A stretch of DNA of 13,342 bases. Origin: Lysobacteraceae bacterium UBA6001 (lineage in GTDB: Bacteria > Pseudomonadota > Gammaproteobacteria > Xanthomonadales > Xanthomonadaceae). Position 1 is the stretch's first letter, and every line of letters starts with the position of its first letter. The notes under the pieces were generated by a model. That model did not search any database, had not been told where the DNA came from, and saw only the letters and a list, made by a program, of their open reading frames with translations. The stretch spans positions 1-13,342 of the forward strand of contig DJAN01000084.1 of the NCBI GenBank assembly GCA_002429615.1. The letters run 5' to 3'. Made by a program: the position numbers and the translations under genes. Positions 1-8,076 of this stretch are shown one piece after another.

Positions 1-32
1 CGGGACACGCCGTGAATCCTTCCATGGAGGCT

Positions 33-58
33 CGTAGGCGACATCCTTGTCGCCTACG
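33..58. repeat. Perfect inverted repeat (10-bp stem, 6-base loop), intergenic
   Basis: CGTAGGCGAC at 33-42 pairs perfectly with GTCGCCTACG at 49-58 around the loop ATCCTT. No run of T or A follows on either side, so it is not a classical terminator. GTAG-containing short palindromes are common between genes in Stenotrophomonas and Xanthomonas, and this could belong to such a family. Family membership is inference. The rest of 1-136 shows no plausible gene. Confidence 0.55.
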
Positions 59-137
59 GTCCCGGCAAGGCTGCCCCGCTGGCGACCCGACGGCTTCCCA
101 CCTCGGAACGAAAGTCAAAAGCGGGCTTTTTCTGGGC

Positions 138-168
138 AAAAAAAAGCCCCCTGCTTGCGCAGGGGGCT
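138..168 (-). terminator. Rho-independent terminator after the tRNA-Asp genes
   Basis: Read on the minus strand, a 10-bp stem (AGCCCCCTGC at 159-168 in complement, paired with 145-154) with a 4-base loop is followed by an unbroken run of eight T (plus-strand A at 138-145). It lies 9 bases past the 3' CCA of the second tRNA-Asp, so it should end the hupB-tRNA-Val-tRNA-Asp-tRNA-Asp transcript. Confidence 0.9.
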
Positions 169-176
169 CGGATGAA

Positions 177-253
177 TGGCGGAGCGGACGGGACTCGAAC
201 CCGCGACCTCCGGCGTGACAGGCCAGCATTCTAACCAGCTGAACTACCGCTCC
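177..253 (-). tRNA. tRNA-Asp (GTC), second copy in transcription order
   Basis: A 77-nt cloverleaf on the minus strand. The acceptor stem GGAGCGG/CCGCTCC is followed by discriminator G and an encoded CCA (177-179). The anticodon loop reads CTGTCAC with anticodon GTC, and the T arm has the standard TTCGAGT loop. It is base-for-base identical to the copy at 333-409. It closely matches the E. coli tRNA-Asp sequence as I remember it. It is the last gene before a strong terminator. Confidence 0.97.
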
Positions 254-275
254 GCATTTTCAAACCGGGTGCTCA

Positions 276-325
276 CTCCGAATCGCTTCGGAGAAAGCGA
301 AGCCCCCGATCTCTCAGGGGCTTCG
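276..325. repeat. Two tandem hairpins in the spacer between the tRNA-Asp copies
   Basis: CTCCGAA (276-282) pairs with TTCGGAG (287-293) around TCGC. CGAAGCCCC (298-306) pairs with GGGGCTTCG (317-325) around a 10-base loop. Neither is followed by a T run on the minus strand, so they look more like processing or spacer structures than terminators. They nearly fill the 79-base spacer. Confidence 0.6.
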
Positions 326-332
326 ATGTAAC

Positions 333-409
333 TGGCGGAGCGGACGGGACTCGAACCCGCGACCTCCGGCGTGACAGGCCAGCATTCTAACCAGCTGAAC
401 TACCGCTCC
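333..409 (-). tRNA. tRNA-Asp (GTC), first copy in transcription order
   Basis: A 77-nt tRNA identical to the copy at 177-253: acceptor GGAGCGG/CCGCTCC, anticodon GTC, encoded CCA at 333-335. It lies 27 bases downstream of tRNA-Val on the same strand, with no promoter or terminator visible between them, so it is probably cut from the same precursor. Confidence 0.97.
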
Positions 410-436
410 GCACTTCGAAACTTTTGCAGTGGTGCT

Positions 437-511
437 TGGTGGGTGCTGAGGGTTTCGAACCCCCGACCCTCTCCGTGTAAAGGAGACGCTCTACCGCTGA
501 GCTAAGCACCC
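437..511 (-). tRNA. tRNA-Val (TAC)
   Basis: A 75-nt tRNA. The acceptor stem GGGTGCT/AGCACCC is followed by discriminator A and encoded CCA (437-439). The anticodon loop TTTACAC carries TAC, and the T loop is TTCGAAA. Its 5' end is only 11 bases past the hupB stop codon, with no terminator between, so the tRNA is effectively the 3' UTR of the hupB mRNA. RNase P cleavage would release it. Confidence 0.97.
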
Positions 512-522
512 CAGCGAGTCGA

Positions 523-795
523 TTAGTTTACGGCATCCTTCAGCGCTTTGCCAGCCTTGAAGGAAGGATTTTTCGAAGCGGCGATCTTGATGGTGTCGCC
601 GGTCTTCGGGTTACGGCCGGTGCGCTCGGCACGGGCGCGGACCTGGAACGTACCGAAGCCCACCAGGGTCACGGAATCACCCTTCTTCAGGGCCTTGGTG
701 ATTTCGCTGACCACCGCGTCGACGGCGCGACCGGCTTCAGCCTTGGAGATGTCAGCAGCAGCGGCAACGCCATCGATCAATTCGGTTTTATTCAT
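523..795 (-). CDS. hupB: DNA-binding protein HU (beta type)
   Basis: 90 residues, the usual HU length. HU is a small dimeric nucleoid protein that bends DNA without sequence specificity and acts in chromosome compaction, replication and recombination. The family signature runs through residues 46-73: GFGTF, then alternating Arg residues, then RNPKTG (61-66) with the DNA-intercalating Pro63 of the beta arm. The ATG start is preceded by AAAGGAGT about 8 bases upstream (804-810). A sigma-70-type promoter lies at 916-944, giving a long leader of about 113 nt. Upstream is lon, whose product degrades HU-beta in E. coli. Downstream, only 11 bases away, is tRNA-Val on the same strand. HU and IHF subunits share this fold, but the sequence is clearly of HU type. 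Confidence 0.97.
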   Translation of the reverse strand: MNKTELIDGVAAAADISKAEAGRAVDAVVSEITKALKKGDSVTLVGFGTFQVRARAERTGRNPKTGDTIKIAASKNPSFKAGKALKDAVN

Positions 796-915
796 TCTTT
801 GAACTCCTTTTGCGGTCTCGCCGCGGAATCGACAATCGCGGCCCCTTCCAAGGCGACCGCGACCACATTTCGTATCGCCCAGCCCACCCCTCAGGGCAGC
901 TCCGCGAGTCGTGCT

Positions 916-944
916 TTTATACCAGCGAGCCCCTACCCACGCAA
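916..944 (-). promoter_or_regulatory. Sigma-70-type promoter of hupB (and the tRNAs behind it)
   Basis: On the minus strand, -35 TTGCGT (939-944), a 17-base spacer and -10 TATAAA (916-921). The predicted start near 908 leaves a leader of about 113 nt before the hupB ATG. No better promoter is visible between hupB and the tRNAs, so this one probably also drives tRNA-Val and both tRNA-Asp genes. No clear terminator separates lon from this site, so some read-through from lon is possible. Confidence 0.7.
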
Positions 945-1004
945 CCTAAAACCTAATAACGACGCGGGTTTTCAGCCATTTTCGTGTCATCTCGACAGGC
1001 GCGG

Positions 1005-3485
1005 TCAATGCTTGACGCGCGCCGTCCCGGCAGGCTTGGACTTGCCGCGAACCGTCGCCACCCGGCCGCCGTCGCGCGCCTTGCCCTTCGCCCTCGACTT
1101 CGGACGCAACGGCGTCTCCAGCGCGAGATCGAGCACCTCGTCGATCCACTTCACCGGAATGATCTCCAGGTCGCGGGTCACGTTGGCCGGAATATCGGCC
1201 AGGTCCTTGCGGTTCTCTTCGGGAATCAACACGGTGCGCACGCCACCGCGCAGCGCGGCCAGCAGCTTTTCCTTCAAGCCGCCGATCGCCGACACCCGAC
1301 CGCGCAGGGTGATTTCGCCGGTCATCGCCACGTCCGCGCGTACCGGCACCTTGGTCAGCATCGACACCAGCGAGGTCACCATCGCCGCGCCGGCACTCGG
1401 GCCGTCCTTCGGCGTGGCGCCATCCGGTACGTGCACGTGCACATCGTGCTTCTGCAGGAAGTCCGCGTCGATGCCCAGCGCCTCGGCGCGCGCACGCACC
1501 ACCGACAGCGCGGCCGAGGCCGATTCCTTCATCACGTTGCCGAGCTGGCCGGTCAGGATCAGCTGACCCTTGCCCGGCACCAGCGTCGATTCGATCTGCA
1601 GCAGGTCGCCGCCCACCTCGGTCCAGGCCAGGCCGGTGACCAGGCCAATTTCGTTCTCTTCCTCGGCACGCCCGAAGTCGAAGCGACGCACGCCCAGGTA
1701 CTTGTCCAGGTTCTTCGACGACACCGTGACCAGCGCCTTCGGCTTGCGGGCGGCCACCTTCTTCGACGCAGCCTTCTTGGCCACCGGCTGCGGGCCCGCC
1801 AGCGCGATCTCCTTCACCACCTTGCGGCAAATCTTGGCGATCTCGCGCTCCAGGTTGCGCACGCCGGATTCGCGCGTGTAGTAGCGCACGATGTCGCGGA
1901 TCGCGTCTTCCTCGATCGCCAGTTCCTCCGCCGCCAGGCCGTTGGCCTTGATCTGCTTCGGCACCAGGTAGCGCATCGCGATGTTGAGCTTCTCGTCCTC
2001 GGTGTAGCCCGGGATGCGGATGACCTCCATGCGGTCCAGCAGCGGGCCGGGAATGTTGAGCGAGTTGGAGGTCGCCACGAACATCACTTCGGACAGGTCC
2101 AGGTCCACTTCCAGGTAGTGATCGTTGAACGCGTTGTTCTGCTCGGGATCGAGCACTTCCAGCAGCGCCGACGAGGGATCGCCACGGAAGTCCATCGACA
2201 TCTTGTCGATCTCGTCCAGCACGAACAGCGGATTCTTGCTGCCGACCTTGTTGAGGTTCTGCACGATGCGGCCCGGCATCGAACCGACGTAGGTCCGACG
2301 ATGGCCGCGGATTTCGGCCTCGTCGCGCACGCCACCCAGGCTCATGCGCACGAACTTGCGGTTCGTGGCCTTGGCGATGGACTGACCGAGCGAGGTCTTG
2401 CCGACGCCGGGCGGACCGACCAGGCACAGGATCGGGCCCTTCATCTGCTTCACCCGCGACTGCACCGCGAGATATTCGAGGATGCGGTCCTTCACTTTCT
2501 CCAGGCCGTAGTGATCGGCATCGAGCGTGTCCTGCGCGACCTTGAGGTCCTTGCGCACCTTGCTGCGCTTCTTCCACGGCACGCCCAGCAGCCAGTCGAG
2601 GTAGTTGCGCACCACCGCGGCTTCCGCCGACATCGGCGACATCTGCTTGAGCTTGTTGAGCTCGGCCTTGGCCTTAGCCTCCACCGGCTTGGGCATGCCC
2701 GCCTCGGCCACCTTGCGCGCCAGTTCCTCCAGCTCGCCCGGCGCATCGTCGAGGTCGCCCAGCTCCTTCTGGATCGCCTTCATCTGCTCGTTGAGGTAGT
2801 ACTCGCGCTGGCTCTTCTCCATCTGCGACTTCACGCGGCCGCGGATGCGCTTCTCCAGCTGCTGCACGTCGATCTCGCCATCGACGAGGCCGACCAGCAT
2901 CTCCAGGCGCTCGCCGATCTCGCTGGTTTCCAGCAGGCGCTGCTTGTCGGCCAGGCGCACGCCGATGTGCGCGGCGATGGTGTCGGCCAGGCGGCCCGGC
3001 TCCTCGATGCCGGCCAGGGTCTGCAACAACTCCGGCGGCAGCTTGCGGTTGGTCTTGACGTACTGCTCGAACAACGACATCAGCGAACGTGAGATCGCTT
3101 CAATCTCGCGACCCTCGCGACCTTCGACGGACTCGATTTCCACGCCACGGCCCTGCAGCGCGCCATCGCGTTCGGCGACGCGATCGACGTTGACGCGCGA
3201 GATGCCTTCGACCAGCACCTTGATGGTGCCGTCGGGCAGCTTCAGCAGCTGCAGGACCTGCGCGAGCGTGCCCACCGGATACAGGTCGGCGGCGCCGGGA
3301 TCGTCGGTCTCGGCGGATTTCTGCGCGACCAGCAGGATGCGCTTGTCGGCCTCCATCGCCTGTTCCAGCGCGCGCATGGACTTGTCGCGGCCGACGAACA
3401 GCGGGATGACCATATGGGGAAAGACCACCACGTCGCGCAGCGGCAGGACGGGCAGATCCAGGACTTCGGAAGCAGGCTGGGCCAT
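1005..3485 (-). CDS. lon: ATP-dependent protease Lon
   Basis: 826 residues from the ATG at 3485; E. coli Lon has 784. Lon is a cytoplasmic hexameric AAA+ protease that degrades misfolded and regulatory proteins. The N-terminal substrate domain (about 8-200) is followed by a coiled region, then the AAA+ module with Walker [10 protein letters not shown] (357-365) and Walker B LFVLDEID (420-427). The protease domain has nucleophile Ser697 in PKDGPSAG and catalytic Lys740 in GGLKEK. A GTG four codons upstream (3497) is also in frame, but the GGAG beside it sits at ideal distance for the ATG and the GTG has no Shine-Dalgarno of its own. Two extras against E. coli Lon are a Lys/Ala-rich insert around residues 565-586 and a very basic C-terminal tail (about 793-826). 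It lies between clpX and hupB on the same strand. Confidence 0.97.
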   Translation of the reverse strand: MAQPASEVLDLPVLPLRDVVVFPHMVIPLFVGRDKSMRALEQAMEADKRILLVAQKSAETDDPGAADLYPVGTLAQVLQLLKLPDGTIKVLVEGISRVNVDRVAERDGALQGRGVEIESVEGREGREIEAISRSLMSLFEQYVKTNRKLPPELLQTLAGIEEPGRLADTIAAHIGVRLADKQRLLETSEIGERLEMLVGLVDGEIDVQQLEKRIRGRVKSQMEKSQREYYLNEQMKAIQKELGDLDDAPGELEELARKVAEAGMPKPVEAKAKAELNKLKQMSPMSAEAAVVRNYLDWLLGVPWKKRSKVRKDLKVAQDTLDADHYGLEKVKDRILEYLAVQSRVKQMKGPILCLVGPPGVGKTSLGQSIAKATNRKFVRMSLGGVRDEAEIRGHRRTYVGSMPGRIVQNLNKVGSKNPLFVLDEIDKMSMDFRGDPSSALLEVLDPEQNNAFNDHYLEVDLDLSEVMFVATSNSLNIPGPLLDRMEVIRIPGYTEDEKLNIAMRYLVPKQIKANGLAAEELAIEEDAIRDIVRYYTRESGVRNLEREIAKICRKVVKEIALAGPQPVAKKAASKKVAARKPKALVTVSSKNLDKYLGVRRFDFGRAEEENEIGLVTGLAWTEVGGDLLQIESTLVPGKGQLILTGQLGNVMKESASAALSVVRARAEALGIDADFLQKHDVHVHVPDGATPKDGPSAGAAMVTSLVSMLTKVPVRADVAMTGEITLRGRVSAIGGLKEKLLAALRGGVRTVLIPEENRKDLADIPANVTRDLEIIPVKWIDEVLDLALETPLRPKSRAKGKARDGGRVATVRGKSKPAGTARVKH

Positions 3486-3521
3486 TGGGGGCTCCACGGG
3501 GAATGCGGTTTTTCGGGGGGC

Positions 3522-3553
3522 AAAAAAGCCAATGGCCCCGTTATGGGGCCATT
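3522..3553 (-). terminator. Rho-independent terminator of clpX
   Basis: AATGGCCCC (3531-3539) and GGGGCCATT (3545-3553) form a perfect 9-bp stem with a 5-base loop. On the minus strand it is followed after three bases (GGC) by six T (3522-3527). It lies 71 bases past the clpX stop and before lon, so it should end the clpX transcript. It overlaps a candidate lon promoter. Confidence 0.85.
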
Positions 3554-3569
3554 GTCGGAACCTTGCAAG
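3540..3569 (-). promoter_or_regulatory. Candidate lon promoter, sigma-32-like with overlapping sigma-70-like hexamers
   Basis: On the minus strand CTTGCAA (3563-3569) is followed after 14 bases by CCCCAT (3543-3548). This is close to the heat-shock sigma-32 pattern CTTGAAA-N13/14-CCCCAT. The same stretch also reads as TTGCAA, 17 bases, CATAAC (3540-3545), a weaker sigma-70 match. The predicted start falls in the downstream arm of the clpX terminator hairpin. A second, poorer sigma-32 look-alike (TTGAAG, 11 bases, CCCCGAT) lies just upstream. lon is a classic heat-shock gene in E. coli; its control here is inference. Confidence 0.5.
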
Positions 3570-3623
3570 TGGAATCGGGGAAACCCTTTGGCTTCAAACA
3601 GTTGGCCAAGGGCCCCTTCCGGT

Positions 3624-4910
<1,287 letters not shown>

Positions 4911-4957
4911 GCTTCTGTTACCCAGTTGCCCCACCCGGTGAACGGGGGTTCGATTCG

Positions 4958-4966
4958 AGAATAGCA
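4958..4966 (-). promoter_or_regulatory. Extended -10 promoter candidate for clpX
   Basis: The minus strand reads TG-C-TATTCT: -10 hexamer at 4958-4963 with the extended TGn at 4964-4966. No good -35 stands at 17 bases, which extended -10 promoters tolerate. The start would fall near 4951, about 40 nt before the clpX ATG. Just upstream (4974-4994) a bulged hairpin, GGGG-GGAC / GTCC-A-CCCC, could slow read-through from clpP, but it lacks a T run. clpX is therefore probably read both from clpP and from here. Confidence 0.4.
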
Positions 4967-5046
4967 CAGGGCCGGGGGGACAAAAGTCCACCCCGACCCC
5001 GCAGGTTTTGCCTTGGATTTCCGTGCCTTGGCGGTCAAACGGAAGC

Positions 5047-5673
5047 TCAGCCCGCCTGGATCGACTCGTCCGGGCGACGCTCCAGCACCTGGTCGACCAG
5101 ACCATAGGCCTGGGCGTCCACCGCGCTCTTGAAGTTGTCGCGCTCGGTGTCGCGGGCGATGGTCTCCAGCGACTGCCCGGTGTGCTTGGCCAGCACCTCG
5201 TTCAGGCGCGAACGCAGGGTCAGGATTTCACGGGCGTGGATGTCGATGTCCGTGGCCTGGCCCTGGAAGCCACCCAGCGGCTGGTGGATCATCACGCGCG
5301 AATTCGGCAGCGCATAACGCTTGCCGGCCGCGCCCGCCGCCAGCAGCAGGGCGCCCATCGAGGCGGCCTGGCCGACGCAGATGGTGCTCACGTCCGGCTT
5401 GATGTACTGCATGGTGTCGTAGATCGCCATGCCGGCGGTGACCACGCCGCCGGGCGAGTTGATGTAGATGCTGATGTCCTTTTCCGGGTTTTCCGCTTCC
5501 AGGAACAGCAGCTGGGCGATGACCACGTTGGCGACGTGGTCGTCGATCGGGCCGACCAGGAAGATCAGCCGCTCTTTCAGCAGGCGCGAGTAGATGTCGT
5601 AGGCGCGCTCGCCGCGGCTGGTCTGCTCGACCACCATCGGCACCAGGTTCAGGGCTTTGGTCTCAATGCTCAT
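5047..5673 (-). CDS. clpP: ClpP, serine protease subunit of the Clp protease
   Basis: 208 residues, matching the family. ClpP forms a two-ring tetradecamer that degrades proteins delivered by ClpX or ClpA. The catalytic triad is intact: Ser105 in GQAASMGA, His130 in VMIHQP and Asp179 in ERDN. SPGG (73-76) forms the oxyanion region. The ATG at 5673 is preceded by AGGAAG at good distance. An in-frame upstream extension to 5718 is rejected because it overlaps the end of tig and adds no conserved sequence. Only 41 bases separate it from tig, with no terminator, so tig and clpP are very likely one transcript. Confidence 0.98.
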   Translation of the reverse strand: MSIETKALNLVPMVVEQTSRGERAYDIYSRLLKERLIFLVGPIDDHVANVVIAQLLFLEAENPEKDISIYINSPGGVVTAGMAIYDTMQYIKPDVSTICVGQAASMGALLLAAGAAGKRYALPNSRVMIHQPLGGFQGQATDIDIHAREILTLRSRLNEVLAKHTGQSLETIARDTERDNFKSAVDAQAYGLVDQVLERRPDESIQAG

Positions 5674-5714
5674 CGGTCTTCCTGTTGTGGCACCGACCTG
5701 CGCCGGTACCCGGG

Positions 5715-7010
5715 TCAATTGCGGATAGCTTCCTGGAACGACAGGCCCTGCTCGGTGTGCTGGGCGCGCTCGGCGATCCAGTCGATCACCTGCTCTTCCA
5801 TCACGCGGTTCTGGAGGCTGCCCATCAACTGGGGGTCATTGCGGTACATCTCAATGACCTGCTCCGGCTCTTCGTAGGTCGAGGCGATCAGGCGCAGGGT
5901 CTCGTTCACCCGCTTCGGGTCCAGGCGCAGCTGGTTGGTGCGGGCAACCTCGCCGACCAGCAGGCCGACCAGCACGCGCTTGGAAGCAGCGTCCATGAAG
6001 CCCTGGTGGGCGTCGGCCGGCGGCTGGCCCGGATCGCGGCCGGCACGGCGCATCTGCTCCACCTGCTGCATCAGCATGCCGCGGGCCTCGTTCTCGACCA
6101 GGCGCGGCGGCAGTTCAACGTGGGCGTAGGCGGCAATCAGCTGCTCGCCCACTTCGCGACGCAGGCGGTTCATCAGCGCGCCCTTGAGCTCGCGCTCCAG
6201 GTTCGAGCGGATGTCGGCGCGGAACTGCTCGACCTCGCCATTCTTCACGCCGAAGCTCTTGATGAATTCCTTGTTGACTTCCGGCAGCACCGGCTCAGAG
6301 ACCTCGACGGCCTTCACGTGCACGGCCACGGTCTTGCCGGCCAGCTGCGGCACGCGCCAATCGGCCGGGAACTCGACCGACAGGGTCTTCTCCTCACCCT
6401 TGGACAGGCCTTCCAGGCCCTTCTCGATCTGGTCGAACATCACGCCCGAACCGAGGATCGAGGAGCCGCGCTCGGCGCCCTCGGCCGGCAGGCGCTCGTC
6501 GCCGGCCTGCGACCAGGTTTCCAGCGCGACCAGGTCACCTTCCTTGGCGCCGCGCTCGACCGGCTGCCAGGTACGGCGCTGGAGGCGCAGGTTTTCGATC
6601 ATCTGGTCGATGTCGGCGTCCGACACTTCGGCCACATGGCGGATGACGTTGAGCTTGGCCACGTCGATGTCGCCGAAGTCCGGGACCACTTCGAAGGTGG
6701 CGACGAAGTCGAACTCGCCCTCGCCCGCCTTGTCGATGCGCGGGCTGCCGGCCAGGCGCAGTGCGTGCTCGCGGATCGCCGACTCGAAGGTCTCGCGCAG
6801 CAGGCCGTCCATCGCCTCGGCGCGGACCTGCGGCCCGAAGCGCTGCTCGATCACCTTGGCCGGGACCTTGCCCGGACGGAAGCCCTTGATGCGCGCGGTA
6901 CGCGCGATCTCGCTCAGGCGGCCGCCGATGTGGGACTCCAGGCGCTCCTCCGGCAGGGTGAAGGTCAGACGGCGTTCCAGGTTGCCGGTGGATTCGATCG
7001 AAGCTTGCAT
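5715..7010 (-). CDS. tig: Trigger factor (ribosome-associated chaperone, peptidyl-prolyl isomerase)
   Basis: 431 residues; E. coli trigger factor has 432. It binds ribosomal protein L23 at the exit tunnel and shields nascent chains. The N-terminal domain carries the ribosome-docking signature GFRPGKVP (43-50). The FKBP-type isomerase domain spans about 155-240, and the helical C-terminal chaperone arms about 245-431. The ATG at 7010 has an AGGAG Shine-Dalgarno. The frame is open further upstream but runs through tRNA-Leu, so longer starts are excluded. It heads the tig-clpP-clpX block. A hairpin sits in its leader (7025-7042). No convincing promoter of its own is visible; tRNA-Leu lies 134 bases upstream on the same strand. 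Confidence 0.97.
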   Translation of the reverse strand: MQASIESTGNLERRLTFTLPEERLESHIGGRLSEIARTARIKGFRPGKVPAKVIEQRFGPQVRAEAMDGLLRETFESAIREHALRLAGSPRIDKAGEGEFDFVATFEVVPDFGDIDVAKLNVIRHVAEVSDADIDQMIENLRLQRRTWQPVERGAKEGDLVALETWSQAGDERLPAEGAERGSSILGSGVMFDQIEKGLEGLSKGEEKTLSVEFPADWRVPQLAGKTVAVHVKAVEVSEPVLPEVNKEFIKSFGVKNGEVEQFRADIRSNLERELKGALMNRLRREVGEQLIAAYAHVELPPRLVENEARGMLMQQVEQMRRAGRDPGQPPADAHQGFMDAASKRVLVGLLVGEVARTNQLRLDPKRVNETLRLIASTYEEPEQVIEMYRNDPQLMGSLQNRVMEEQVIDWIAERAQHTEQGLSFQEAIRN

Positions 7011-7024
7011 GTTGACTCCTGCCA

Positions 7025-7042
7025 CCGACCAGCCCCGGTCGG
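7025..7042 (-). promoter_or_regulatory. Hairpin in the tig leader
   Basis: CCGACC (7025-7030) pairs with GGTCGG (7037-7042) around six bases. On the tig mRNA it ends 5 nt before AGGAGT of the Shine-Dalgarno. A second, stronger GC stem (CGGCGGCCGC 7107-7116 with GCGGCCGCCG 7122-7131) stands between tRNA-Leu and tig with no T run after it. Either could modulate read-through or translation. Function is inference. Confidence 0.4.
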
Positions 7043-7144
7043 CACGAAATGATTGAGCGGGTTGAGGAAGGCGCAGAACGCCTGAGCCGGCTAGTTTCGC
7101 CGATTCCGGCGGCCGCTGCCAGCGGCCGCCGCGCGGGGCTGGGA

Positions 7145-7229
<85 letters not shown>

Positions 7230-7284
7230 TTCGCAACCCGTCCGCATCGCGGTGGTGCGCGGCCATTGTTGCAGGGCAACCGGC

Positions 7285-7318
7285 AAAGAAAAAGGCACCT
7301 GCCGGAGCAGGTGCCTTT
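7285..7318 (-). terminator. Terminator after tRNA-Lys (bidirectional in shape)
   Basis: AAAGGCACCTGC (7291-7302) pairs perfectly with GCAGGTGCCTTT (7307-7318) around CGGA. On the minus strand the stem runs into TTTTTCTTT, just past the 3' end of tRNA-Lys. A T run (CTTTCTTTTTT) also follows on the plus strand, so it could work both ways, though no plus-strand gene ends here. Confidence 0.88.
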
Positions 7319-7324
7319 CTTTTT

Positions 7325-7400
7325 TGGTGGGCCGTCAAGGATTCGAACCTTGGACCTATTGATTAAGAGTCAACTGCTCTACCAACTGAGCTAACGGCCC
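7325..7400 (-). tRNA. tRNA-Lys (CTT)
   Basis: A 76-nt tRNA with acceptor GGGCCGT/ACGGCCC, discriminator A and encoded CCA at 7325-7327. The anticodon loop CTCTTAA carries CTT, the AAG-reading isoacceptor; E. coli tRNA-Lys uses TTT. A promoter lies 17 bases upstream of its 5' end and a terminator follows directly. Confidence 0.96.
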
Positions 7401-7416
7401 TGAAACTGAGCTGCGC

Positions 7417-7445
7417 ATTCTATATGCGCTTTCACTTCGTTGCAA
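7417..7445 (-). promoter_or_regulatory. Sigma-70-type promoter of tRNA-Lys
   Basis: On the minus strand, -35 TTGCAA (7440-7445), a 17-base spacer and -10 TAGAAT (7417-7422), then a GC-rich stretch (GCGCAG) before the predicted start near 7410. GC-rich discriminators are typical of stringently controlled stable-RNA promoters. It lies in the spacer between tRNA-His and tRNA-Lys, so tRNA-Lys need not depend on tRNA-His transcription. Confidence 0.65.
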
Positions 7446-7474
7446 CACCCTGCGAAGCATCAGGTTTGAATCAG

Positions 7475-7552
7475 TGGGGTGGCTGAGGGGATTCGAACCC
7501 CCGACCACTGGAATCACAATCCAGTACTCTAACCAACTGAGCTACAGCCACC
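7475..7552 (-). tRNA. tRNA-His (GTG)
   Basis: A 78-nt tRNA with the extra 5' G typical of tRNA-His. The acceptor GGTGGCT faces AGCCACC with the discriminator C, then encoded CCA (7475-7477). The anticodon loop TTGTGAT carries GTG. It lies 74 bases upstream of tRNA-Lys on the same strand, with no terminator between. Confidence 0.96.
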
Positions 7553-7602
7553 ACTGAAACCGTCCCGGGCCGCACAACTGCCGGCACCGAAGCGAGTCCG
7601 AT

Positions 7603-7631
7603 ATTTTTCAGGACATGGCGACGGAATGCAA
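7603..7631 (-). promoter_or_regulatory. Candidate promoter of tRNA-His
   Basis: On the minus strand, TTGCAT (7626-7631), a 17-base spacer and AAAAAT (7603-7608), followed by a CG-rich discriminator (CGGACTCG). The match is modest (3/6 and 4/6), but the spacing is right and it is the only AT-rich stretch upstream of the gene. Confidence 0.4.
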
Positions 7632-7691
7632 GCCTCCTGAATCGGGATGACCCCTCCCCCACCTTCGCGGACACCCCGAATCGCCCACGTA

Positions 7692-7723
7692 TTGACAGCT
7701 CGCGGCCTTCACACCACGATAAC
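7692..7723 (+). promoter_or_regulatory. Candidate promoter of the 32-residue membrane protein gene
   Basis: A perfect -35 TTGACA (7692-7697) is followed by GATAAC (7718-7723). The spacer is 20 bases, longer than optimal; CACGAT at 17 bases is a weaker alternative. Transcription would begin near 7730, giving a leader of about 28 nt before the ATG at 7758. Confidence 0.35.
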
Positions 7724-7757
7724 ATCACTTAACGGCGATTCAGGATCGGGGAAATCC

Positions 7758-7856
7758 ATGCAATTCGTCCGCGCATTCGAACGTCCCATCAAGGTGTTGA
7801 TGGTGGGGGTCTACGTCAGCGTACTGCTGATGATCGCCGAGCACCTCACGCGCTAG
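7758..7856 (+). CDS. Small single-pass membrane protein, unrecognised
   Basis: 32 residues; I do not recognise it. Residues 1-12 are polar to basic (R5, R9, K12). A hydrophobic segment of about 18 residues (VLMVGVYVSVLLMIA) follows, then a short charged tail EHLTR. This looks like one transmembrane helix with the N-terminus inside by the positive-inside rule. GGGGAA stands at 7748-7753, close before the ATG. A longer in-frame start at 7647 is rejected because the promoter-like TTGACA lies inside it and the extra residues are low-complexity Pro/Thr. It converges with the 70-residue gene, stops being only 7 bases apart. One-helix proteins of this size often regulate membrane complexes, but nothing here names a partner. 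Confidence 0.6.
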   Translation: MQFVRAFERPIKVLMVGVYVSVLLMIAEHLTR

Positions 7857-7863
7857 CCCCTGG

Positions 7864-8076
7864 CTACAGCAGCTGTGCGGTCTTGAGCACACCCATCTCC
7901 TGCGCGAGCAGTGCGAGGTGGTTGGCTACTTCGGCCTTGAATTCGCTGCCCAGGACCGTGGCGTCGAGCAGGCGCTGATAGGCATCCCAGAAATCGGGAC
8001 CGTTGCCGTACTTGCGGAAATTCGCGGCCAGCACCATCCGGCTTTCCGCGACGTCGGGGAATACAGCCTGGCTCAT
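7864..8076 (-). CDS. Hypothetical protein, 70 residues
   Basis: I do not recognise this protein. It is 70 residues, probably soluble and largely helical, with no signal peptide, membrane segment, Cys or metal motif. It begins MSQAVFPDVAESRMVLAANF and ends in an amphipathic stretch (ANHLALLAQEMGVLKTAQLL) that could dimerise. Support for a real gene: ATG at 8076 with a perfect AGGAGG (8085-8090) 8 bases upstream, a length that fits the gap, and codon use rich in G/C at third positions like the neighbours. A small hairpin (GCCCC-TGTA-GGGGC, 8092-8105) sits directly upstream of the Shine-Dalgarno and could gate translation. It lies downstream of tRNA-Arg on the same strand and may be read from the tRNA promoter. 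Confidence 0.75.
   Translation of the reverse strand: MSQAVFPDVAESRMVLAANFRKYGNGPDFWDAYQRLLDATVLGSEFKAEVANHLALLAQEMGVLKTAQLL

Noticed and set aside
12..218. 68-codon plus frame at the left edge
   Set aside because: It runs through a hairpin repeat, a terminator and the antisense of tRNA-Asp; no ribosome site.
984..3092. Long plus-strand open frame opposite lon (702 codons), and a 543-codon minus frame over the same stretch
   Set aside because: The long frames reflect high GC at third codon positions of lon. They are rich in Arg/His/Leu/Gln or low complexity, have no Shine-Dalgarno, and lie over a fully conserved gene.
3486..3497. GTG start of lon four codons upstream
   Set aside because: Its own upstream sequence has no Shine-Dalgarno, while the GGAG next to this GTG is placed ideally for the ATG at 3485.
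5685..7056. Plus-strand open frames opposite tig (455 and 290 codons)
   Set aside because: Antisense to an intact, conserved trigger factor; no start signals and no recognisable motif.
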